Origin: Nitrospirales bacterium
GTDB taxonomy: Bacteria > Nitrospirota > Nitrospiria > Nitrospirales > UBA8639
DNA length: 53,098 bases
Direction: 5' to 3'
Assembly: GCA_021604105.1 (NCBI GenBank)
Contig: BQIW01000024.1
Span: 1 to 53,098, forward strand
Shown here: positions 46,991 through 53,098 of the stretch, piece after piece
Numbering within the stretch: the first letter of the stretch is position 1
Layout: every line of letters starts with the position of its first letter
Notes under the pieces: generated by a model
Databases searched by the model: none
What the model was told of the DNA's origin: nothing
What the model saw: only the letters and a program-made list of their open reading frames with translations
Made by a program: the position numbers and the translations under genes

Positions 46991-48610
46991 ATGTCCCAAT
47001 CAGCTCAACCCCCACCAGCCCCGTCCTCTCCTCAAGGAGAGACCCATCGTATTAGCCGTGCCGCCGGGCTGATCGGCGTAGCTACTTTCTGCAGTCGGAT
47101 TCTCGGATTTATTCGAGATGTCACCCTCGCCAATTTGTTTGGCGCCAACGCGTCGGCAGATGCCTTTTACATCGCCTATCGAATTCCCAATCTGCTGCGA
47201 GAACTTTTTGCTGAGGGGTCCATGTCTTCCGCCTTTATTCCGGTATTCACCGAATATCATTCGACTCGCTCCAGGCAGGAAACCTGGGAGTTAGCCAGCG
47301 CAGCATTCACCACGCTCCTGACGCTCGTGACCTCTGTCACCTTAATGGGCATCGTTGCCGCTCCGAGCCTCGTCTGGTTTCTTGCGCCAGGGCTCCATGA
47401 ACAGGCGAATCAACTCGCCACCACCACGCTCCTGACGCAGATCATGTTCCCCTACCTACTCTTCGTAAGCCTTGCGGCTCTGGCCATGGGAATACTCAAT
47501 TCCCTCCATTCATTCGCCGTTCCTGCCTTAGCTCCCGTCTTTTTCAATCTATGTGTCATTTTCTTTGCCGTGGCCATTTCGCCCTTATTTGATCAGGCGA
47601 TTCTCGCTGTGGCCATTGGCATTGTGGTGGGAGGGCTCGCTCAATTCTTGATGCAATTACCCAGTTTACACAAACATAATTTCCCATTGTCCTGGAATTT
47701 TCATCCCCGCCATCCCGGAGTGAAACGAATGGGCTTTCTACTCATTCCTTCCTTGTTAGGATTAGCTGTAACCCAAATCAATCTCACCATCAGCACGGTT
47801 TTAGCTTCGTATTTTCAAGGGGGCCCCACGTATCTGTTTTATGGAATGCGCCTTATTCAATTCCCATTAGGGATATTTGGTGTGGCAATGGCCACAGCTA
47901 TTTTGCCAACCTTATCCGCCCAGGCAGCTCGTGGAGCCATTCATGAATTACGGGAAACGGTAAATTTCGGGTTACGCATGGTGCTATTTATCATCCTTCC
48001 ATCAATGGTTGGGCTGATGCTATTACGCATACCCATTATTCATCTGTTTTTCGAGCATGGCGCCTTTTCGGCCATGGATACGGTTGGAACCGCTTCGGCT
48101 CTTCTCGGATTTTCAATTGGATTGTGGGCGTTCGCCAGTTACCGAATTCTGGCAACGGCATTTTATTCCCTGCAAGATACAAAAACACCCGCAATCGTGG
48201 CTGTTGTTTCCGTTGGTCTTAATATTGGGCTGTCATTATGGCTTATGCAATGGCTTCAATACACCGGATTAGCCCTGGCAGCCGCATGTGCCGCAATGGG
48301 GAACACCCTTATCTTGCTTACCATTTTAGGAAAACGACTTCAGGGTTTATTGTGGAAGACACTCGGAATATCCCTGGTCCGCACAGGAATAGCCCTTCTC
48401 CCTCTTATCGCTGTTTCTCTCTGGATTGCAGGATTCCCGATATGGCAGACAACAGGGCAGGTCCTCGAAAAATTCGCCTGGTTGACTCTGGCGCTTGCTG
48501 CAAGCACGATTGGATATTTTTCCGTTCACCACCTATTCAAGTCAGAGGAGCTCACGCACCTGAAGCTCATGGTGCGACGAAAGATACGCAAACCTTCTTC
48601 TGCAACGTAA
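46991..48610 (+). CDS. murJ: Lipid II flippase MurJ
   Basis: 539 residues from ATG 46991. It follows the MATE-like MviN pattern: GVATFCSRILGFIRDVTLANLFGAN near the start, AYRIPNLLRELFAEGSMSSAFIPVF, and GILNSLHSFAVPALAPVFFN. About 14 membrane helices are expected. The charged residues in the first cavity (Arg in SRILGFIRD and RIPNLLRE) are present. It moves lipid II across the inner membrane for peptidoglycan synthesis. dtd follows 72 bases downstream. Confidence 0.96.
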   Translation: MSQSAQPPPAPSSPQGETHRISRAAGLIGVATFCSRILGFIRDVTLANLFGANASADAFYIAYRIPNLLRELFAEGSMSSAFIPVFTEYHSTRSRQETWELASAAFTTLLTLVTSVTLMGIVAAPSLVWFLAPGLHEQANQLATTTLLTQIMFPYLLFVSLAALAMGILNSLHSFAVPALAPVFFNLCVIFFAVAISPLFDQAILAVAIGIVVGGLAQFLMQLPSLHKHNFPLSWNFHPRHPGVKRMGFLLIPSLLGLAVTQINLTISTVLASYFQGGPTYLFYGMRLIQFPLGIFGVAMATAILPTLSAQAARGAIHELRETVNFGLRMVLFIILPSMVGLMLLRIPIIHLFFEHGAFSAMDTVGTASALLGFSIGLWAFASYRILATAFYSLQDTKTPAIVAVVSVGLNIGLSLWLMQWLQYTGLALAAACAAMGNTLILLTILGKRLQGLLWKTLGISLVRTGIALLPLIAVSLWIAGFPIWQTTGQVLEKFAWLTLALAASTIGYFSVHHLFKSEELTHLKLMVRRKIRKPSSAT

Positions 48611-48682
48611 ACATGCAGACTAACAGGCATACCTCCTCATGTCCGGCTGTTTTTGAGATAGGCGATTGCACAGAAAGGTTTT

Positions 48683-49186
48683 ATGATAGCCGTTATTCAA
48701 CGCGTCAGGCAGGCTTCGGTCACGGTGGAAAGCCAAGTCATCGCCCACATCAACCGGGGGCTGGTCATTCTGTTAGGTGTGGCCCAAGGGGATACCGGAC
48801 GAGACGTGTCCTTCATGGTCCGGAAAATTCCTCGACTACGAGTTTTCCCGAACACACAAGGGAAAATGACGGAGGCGCTTCAAGACATCAATGGCGAACT
48901 CCTCCTGATTTCTCAATTTACGTTACTGGCTAATATCGAAAAAGGACGGCGCCCCAGCTTTGAATGGGCAGCACCTCCGGAAGAAGCACGCGTGCGATAT
49001 CAGGAAATACTGGAACAATTCCGAGCCCTCGATCTATCTGTACAAGCAGGAATATTTGGCAAGCCCATGCTCGTGTCATTGGATAATGACGGTCCAATGA
49101 CCCTCATCCTGGACAGCAGGGCAGGTAAAGGAGTAAATGTAAATAAGGTTAAGAACCCCATACATCAGGCCGATAGACATACATAG
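48683..49186 (+). CDS. dtd: D-aminoacyl-tRNA deacylase
   Basis: 167 residues from ATG 48683; a C-terminal tail of about 18 residues exceeds the usual 145-150. MIAVIQRVRQASVTVES, the SQFTLLA motif and, near the end, the NDGPMTLILDS segment (the usual NxGPVT form) are the two active-site signatures. It recycles D-aminoacyl-tRNAs and achiral Gly-tRNA(Ala) mischarging products. It sits between murJ and an unknown gene on one strand. Confidence 0.96.
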   Translation: MIAVIQRVRQASVTVESQVIAHINRGLVILLGVAQGDTGRDVSFMVRKIPRLRVFPNTQGKMTEALQDINGELLLISQFTLLANIEKGRRPSFEWAAPPEEARVRYQEILEQFRALDLSVQAGIFGKPMLVSLDNDGPMTLILDSRAGKGVNVNKVKNPIHQADRHT

Positions 49187-49217
49187 AAACCGACACACCC
49201 TGACGAAGGGACATTCG

Positions 49218-49805
49218 GTGGAAAGAGAGGTAAGGGCATTGATGACACAAATCCCTGAACAACATCCTCTTCGGCAGTTATTTGGCCGGCTGACAGAACG
49301 AAATTTTTCCGAAGCATTGGGGTGGCCGGATTTTCAAGTGACCGAATATGTTTCAAACCTGCTTCTCGAATTTATCCATATCGATCGACTCTCCCGTATC
49401 AAAGACCATGAGGGAGAACCCGTCGAAACTGTGGTAGAACTCCTTTACGCGGCCGAATCACACAGCCAACAGTCTTCTGCTGAAAAAGAGCGGGATATTC
49501 ATCGTCATATCGGGGACTTGACCTTGTTTCTTGCTGGCCTTTTCCCCGAATATTGCAAACGGATAAAATGCTCGGGACTCATTCACCACAAAGATTTTTT
49601 GGTGGATTATGTCAAAGCCGGCAAACGCTCCTACGGTATTGTCGCTACCCATCAAGACCCTCAGGCCAAAAATCCACCCGCGCTCTTTCAAACGCTATCA
49701 ACAAATTTTGAACTTTGTGTCGCAGGCCTTGGTTTTGTCAAATTAGACCTTGATCGTTTTCAAGATCCTAGCCTGAATCAAGCACAAAGCCACCTGTTCC
49801 ATTAA
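49218..49805 (+). CDS. Hypothetical protein
   Basis: 195 residues from GTG 49218 (GAAGGG seven bases away); ATG 49242, with AAGGG upstream, would be 187 residues. The protein is soluble and mostly helical, with LRQLFGRLTERNFSEALGW, HRHIGDLTLFLAGLFPEY and HHKDFLVDYVKAGKRSYGI. No familiar motif is evident. It follows dtd by 31 bases and is probably co-transcribed. It might be peculiar to this phylum; I cannot name it. Confidence 0.8.
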   Translation: MEREVRALMTQIPEQHPLRQLFGRLTERNFSEALGWPDFQVTEYVSNLLLEFIHIDRLSRIKDHEGEPVETVVELLYAAESHSQQSSAEKERDIHRHIGDLTLFLAGLFPEYCKRIKCSGLIHHKDFLVDYVKAGKRSYGIVATHQDPQAKNPPALFQTLSTNFELCVAGLGFVKLDLDRFQDPSLNQAQSHLFH

Positions 49806-50253
49806 GGGCTGTCCTTCCAGCCTGCCCTCTTAGCTCGTTCTTCAATATGGTGACTCACCTGGGGAAGCTTAATCTTTGCCCCGCTAGATTTATCGGGATG
49901 GCCCGTGACAACAACCACAGAATCGGCAATTCCGCAAAAAACAGCCTAGTCAACATCAATGTTACAGAACATCACAATGATCTCAAGGCCCCATGTGTTT
50001 CACTTGCATGTTCCATGATGCCGCTTCTTCGCTTCAACCGGGTCAATCAGGAGGATCCCTTCCGGATCAAGAAGAGACAATTTTCCTCTCACGGCTATTC
50101 AGATGACATGAAAATATGCCGAAACGCCTATAATTAGAAAACATCACGGATATACCCTCGTGTTCATGAACCCAGGTAATAGGTGGATTTGGAGTTCTTC
50201 CTAGGCAGAATCTCTCGAAACACTCGCGGAGGTCTTCTGACCAAGAGCCTTTT
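49806..50253. other. Intergenic region upstream of HDOD-GGDEF gene
   Basis: 448 bases. A 96-codon frame at 49847-50137 has no ribosome site and unremarkable composition, so I do not call it. A GGAGGT is found at 50228-50233 but is too far from the next ATG to be its ribosome site. No RNA gene or terminator that I can defend. Confidence 0.5.
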
Positions 50254-51777
50254 ATGACACCGGAACTTGAAAAGAAACTCCAATCCTGCCCAAGTCTTCC
50301 AAGCCCTACTCCGGTCGCAGTCCGAATCATCACTTTAGCCAATGAACCCGAAGTCGACATCGACCGTATCATCAAAATTCTGCATTGTGATCCGGCACTG
50401 GCCAGCAAAATCCTACGAACCGCGAATTCTCCCTTATACCCTTATTCCAAAAAAATCGAGAATCTTCATCAAGCGGTCATGGTCCTTGGTCTCAACGCGA
50501 CTATTTCTCTTGCCCTGTCCTTTTCGTTAATGAAATCGCTTCAGACCAATCGAAAATCTGGCTTGGACTACTCGCTGTACTGGAAACGTGCCCTCCTAGC
50601 TGGAACAGCCTGTCGTGTCCTTGGGACGACGTGTGAATTAACCGGAATAATAGAAGAGTTGTATCTTTCGAGTCTTATGCAAGATCTGGGGATGCTCGCA
50701 CTCGATCAAGTGTTCTCGGACCTCTATAAGAATCCGAAGCTGGATCAAACATGCCATGCCAGCATTATCGCCCACGAGAAGCAATGTCTGGCAGTGAATC
50801 ATGCCGCTGTGGGAAGTTGGCTCTTGACGCAGTGGAATTTTCCAGACCGCCTCCGGTTGGCTATAGCCGGGAGCGATGACTCCTCCCGCATTCCCCCACA
50901 AGATGAACGCGCGAAATTTGTCTATTGTGTATCGCTGTCAGGGAAAATTGCGGAAATATTTTTGCGCGAGTCTCATAGCGACTACCTCCAAGTTGTCAAA
51001 GAAGAGGCCCATACCTTGCTGAACCTCACTCCAGAGGCGCTTATGGAAGTGCTGGAAACGACCGAAAACCTTATTCCAGAGACGGAGAAAATCTTTCAGA
51101 CAGACCTACAGACCTGGACCGAACCTCAAGGGATTCTGGAAAAAGCCAGGGAGACACTCCTCCTCCGAAGCCTTCAGACTATTCAGGAAGTTCAGGAACT
51201 CCAAATCAACAAAGCCACGATGGAAGCCCAATTCCAAAATTTGGAGGAAATCCACCGTATTGATCCACTCACTGGGGCATTGGCAAGAGCTTACCTCGAT
51301 CAATACTTGGACTGTTCTTTTAAACAGGCACTCGTCAATGAAGAATGTTTGACCCTGGTATTTGGAGACCTTGATAAATTCAAATCGGTCAATGATAGGT
51401 ATGGACACCAGGCGGGAGATCGCATCCTTCAATCCACAGCACGTCTCCTGCTTGCACGGGTTCGCACCACCGATAAGGTCGGACGTTATGGAGGGGAAGA
51501 ATTCGTGCTTATTCTCCCGAAAACCTCATCAACGGCCGCTAAAACCGTGTGTGAAAGAATCCTCTCCGCGTTTCGTAACACAACCCATGAAATAGCCGAA
51601 AATCAAAACATTGCCGTCACCGTTTCTCTGGGAGTCGCAACACACACGCCGGATAAGCCCTACCTCAATATCACCGACCTGCTCCTTGCGGCAGACAAAG
51701 CCGTCTATCACTCTAAATCCCATGGTCGCAACCAGTGCACCTATTATGAGAAAATAAAAATCGAACAGCCAGCTTAA
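50254..51777 (+). CDS. HDOD-GGDEF signalling protein (diguanylate cyclase)
   Basis: 507 residues from ATG 50254. Residues up to about 280 form an HDOD domain (IDRIIKILHCDPALASKILRTANS, LYLSSLMQDLGMLALDQV). A coiled linker (about 290-335) leads to a GGDEF domain with DPLTGALARAYLDQYL, FGDLDKFKSVNDRYGHQAGD and the active loop GGEEF at about 413-417. RTTD five residues before the loop is a product-inhibition I-site. It should make cyclic di-GMP under feedback control. Input to HDOD is unknown. Confidence 0.94.
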   Translation: MTPELEKKLQSCPSLPSPTPVAVRIITLANEPEVDIDRIIKILHCDPALASKILRTANSPLYPYSKKIENLHQAVMVLGLNATISLALSFSLMKSLQTNRKSGLDYSLYWKRALLAGTACRVLGTTCELTGIIEELYLSSLMQDLGMLALDQVFSDLYKNPKLDQTCHASIIAHEKQCLAVNHAAVGSWLLTQWNFPDRLRLAIAGSDDSSRIPPQDERAKFVYCVSLSGKIAEIFLRESHSDYLQVVKEEAHTLLNLTPEALMEVLETTENLIPETEKIFQTDLQTWTEPQGILEKARETLLLRSLQTIQEVQELQINKATMEAQFQNLEEIHRIDPLTGALARAYLDQYLDCSFKQALVNEECLTLVFGDLDKFKSVNDRYGHQAGDRILQSTARLLLARVRTTDKVGRYGGEEFVLILPKTSSTAAKTVCERILSAFRNTTHEIAENQNIAVTVSLGVATHTPDKPYLNITDLLLAADKAVYHSKSHGRNQCTYYEKIKIEQPA

Positions 51778-51835
51778 CATTGGAAGCAGACACGACCCGT
51801 CACTTCACTCTTTTTTCCTTTAACCCTTTCATTCT

Positions 51836-52756
51836 TTGGCTAAGCACACCGTCATTCCGACTCCAAAAGTCCTGATTCATGGGGGTGCTGGCTCTCGACA
51901 ACCGACCCACAGCCAATCAGTTTGTCTGACAGAGGCACTCGTGGCTGGATATGAATGCCTCAAAACAGGGCATTCATCATTAGATGCGGTAGAAACCATG
52001 ATCCGCTACCTGGAAGAATCGGGACAGTTTAATGCCGGGAGAGGATCGCTTCGACAACTCGACGGAATTCAACGGATGGACGCGTCAATCATGGAAGGCC
52101 AAACCTTATCGGCTGGTGCCGTCGCAGGACTGGAAGGATATCTTCATCCAATCTGCGCCGCTCGACGGATCATGACCGACACCGACCATGTGCTGATAGC
52201 CGGCCCGCATGCCCATCGATTGGCTCGGCATTTTGGTCTCGCCCGGTTGATCCACCGGAAGAATTCGACTCCACTGAGGAACAAACCGATTTCAAGAAAG
52301 GCGAAAAACCCTAAATCCCTCGCCCTTTACCGTCAGTTAGGAATGTATGACACAGTCGGTGCGGTTGCTATGGACCGATCCGGCCATCTTGCCGCAGGGG
52401 CCTCAACTGGGGGAGTGGCAGTGATGTTACCTGGCCGGATTGGAGATACCCCCTTAATCGGCGCGGGAGTGTATGCCGATGATACCGCCGGTGCCATTTC
52501 CATGACGGGATTAGGAGAATCCATCATACGAACCGGCATGGCCAAACATCTAGCTATCCTCCTCGGGCTAAGCTGGACACCCGTAAGAGCTGCCAACCAT
52601 GCACTCAGGGCACTCATCAGCCGAATACAGGGTGAGGCCGGATGCCTCATCCTTGATCGCACTGGCAGGCTTGCGATTCGGCATACCACCCGATGGATGA
52701 GCGCCGGATATTGGAACGGCCGAGGTAAGCCTGTGGTCAAAAATCGTTTTCCCTAA
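51836..52756 (+). CDS. Isoaspartyl peptidase / type 2 L-asparaginase (Ntn hydrolase)
   Basis: 306 residues from TTG 51836; no ribosome site is obvious, so the start is uncertain. IHGGAG near residue 14, SSLDAVETMIRYLEESGQFNAGRGS and, before the cleavage point, the self-processing site with nucleophilic Thr in YDTVGAVAMD (about 177-186) are diagnostic. GASTGGVAVMLPGRIGDTPLIGAG is the substrate region. It autocleaves into two chains and degrades beta-aspartyl dipeptides or asparagine. Confidence 0.93.
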   Translation: MAKHTVIPTPKVLIHGGAGSRQPTHSQSVCLTEALVAGYECLKTGHSSLDAVETMIRYLEESGQFNAGRGSLRQLDGIQRMDASIMEGQTLSAGAVAGLEGYLHPICAARRIMTDTDHVLIAGPHAHRLARHFGLARLIHRKNSTPLRNKPISRKAKNPKSLALYRQLGMYDTVGAVAMDRSGHLAAGASTGGVAVMLPGRIGDTPLIGAGVYADDTAGAISMTGLGESIIRTGMAKHLAILLGLSWTPVRAANHALRALISRIQGEAGCLILDRTGRLAIRHTTRWMSAGYWNGRGKPVVKNRFP

Positions 52757-52874
52757 AGCGCGCTTAATGCCCATTGTTTATTAAAACGCTCAACCTTGGG
52801 CATCTATCGAAAAATAGCACCATATTGTCATTGATCATCCGAAATATGGGATACTACATAAAGGAATTTTTACG

Positions 52875-52967
52875 ATGTCTTCTTCCACCTTTCATCTCTC
52901 TATTCCGGTTAAGGATATCGACTCCACGAAAGAATTTTATGTTCAGGGCCTGGGATGCGGCCCATAG
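52875..52967 (+). pseudogene. Truncated glyoxalase/VOC-family gene
   Basis: The 30-codon frame from ATG 52875 (AAGGA nine bases upstream) reads MSSSTFHLSIPVKDIDSTKE then FYVQGLGCGP, the classic first beta-alpha unit of vicinal oxygen chelate proteins, then a stop. The rest of the domain (about 110 residues) is missing at the junction near 52963. The abrupt break and the unrelated sequence beyond it suggest an insertion or deletion. Confidence 0.75.
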
Positions 52968-52988
52968 CTGTTAAGCTAAGCCTTGGCC

Positions 52989-53098
52989 TTATCCCCTGTG
53001 GAGTTTCGGATCGAAGCCCGCTTCGAGCATTTCCAGCGTGGTCATCCGTGAGCGTTGGCGATGTTTGCGACAGTGCCTGAGCAAGGTCTCAAGCTCAT
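52989..53098 (-). CDS. Partial C-terminal reading frame, possibly of an inserted element
   Basis: An open frame enters at the right edge and stops at TAA (52989-52991). It encodes ELETLLRHCRKHRQRSRMTT then LEMLEAGFDPKLHRG. The basic composition and its abutment against a broken gene fit the C-terminus of a transposase, but no family can be recognised from 36 residues. Terminal repeats are not visible. Confidence 0.4.
   Translation of the reverse strand, partial: ELETLLRHCRKHRQRSRMTTLEMLEAGFDPKLHRG

Noticed and set aside
49847-50137. 96-codon plus-strand frame between the unknown gene and the HDOD-GGDEF gene
   Set aside because: No ribosome site, no recognisable motif, and an antisense frame of similar length overlaps it; probably chance.

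Overview
The window looks like chromosomal DNA of an autotrophic bacterium that fixes carbon by the reductive TCA (rTCA) cycle, most probably a member of Nitrospirota close to Nitrospira. This is inferred from three things: two-subunit ATP-citrate lyase, a five-gene 2-oxoacid:ferredoxin oxidoreductase of the Hydrogenobacter/Nitrospira kind, and a monomeric isocitrate dehydrogenase, all set among ordinary Gram-negative housekeeping genes. Base composition is about half GC by eye, which would fit the lower-GC marine/alkaliphilic Nitrospira lineages, but no ribosomal RNA is present to settle it.

Layout. 1-2675: a secreted beta-lactamase-fold serine hydrolase with a repeated cysteine-rich tail that runs off the left edge, then a DsbA-like thiol oxidoreductase. 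2947-12885 (minus): a seven-gene rTCA block transcribed aclB-aclA-acn-frdB-frdA-sucC-sucD. 13339-16357 (minus): a small methyltransferase and monomeric isocitrate dehydrogenase. 16718-20384 (minus): type IV pilus minor pseudopilins and prepilin peptidase, with a divergent HTH-only LuxR-type regulator (20495-20770). 20785-24559 (minus): rlmB, cysS, a DedA-type membrane protein and surE. 24707-28967 (minus): the five-gene oxidoreductase operon, closed by a terminator. 29392-40164 (minus): envelope and housekeeping genes (M23 peptidase, cutA, lipoprotein, thrH-like, gph, a response regulator with a membrane tail, lolA, ftsK, rsmA, fmt). 40391-42040 (plus): yebC and ruvA without ruvC. 42251-46797: small proteins, an FG-GAP lipoprotein, a palindromic repeat zone and a membrane-fused spermidine-synthase-like protein. 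46991-52756 (plus): murJ, dtd, an unknown protein, an HDOD-GGDEF protein and an isoaspartyl peptidase. 52875-53098: a broken glyoxalase-family gene abutting a partial reading frame that may be part of an inserted element.

How the genes work together. ATP-citrate lyase, aconitase, isocitrate dehydrogenase, fumarate reductase, succinyl-CoA synthetase and the 2-oxoacid:ferredoxin oxidoreductase supply most of the rTCA-specific steps within about 26 kb; fumarase, malate dehydrogenase and citrate synthase-type enzymes are not here.

The most interesting non-coding signal is a shared promoter architecture upstream of aclB and of the isocitrate dehydrogenase gene. Both have TTGCAG, exactly 17 bases, then TACAAT. 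Both are preceded at the same distance by two direct repeats close to GGGTCTTTTGA, spaced 22 or 24 bases apart. This looks like a common activator site coordinating two separate rTCA transcription units. Other points of interest are a duplicated 20-residue in-frame insertion in cysS, a response regulator ending in a transmembrane helix, a fumarate reductase lacking the covalent-FAD histidine and any membrane anchor, two repeat elements near 45 kb, and an intrinsic terminator that forces the methyltransferase start downstream.
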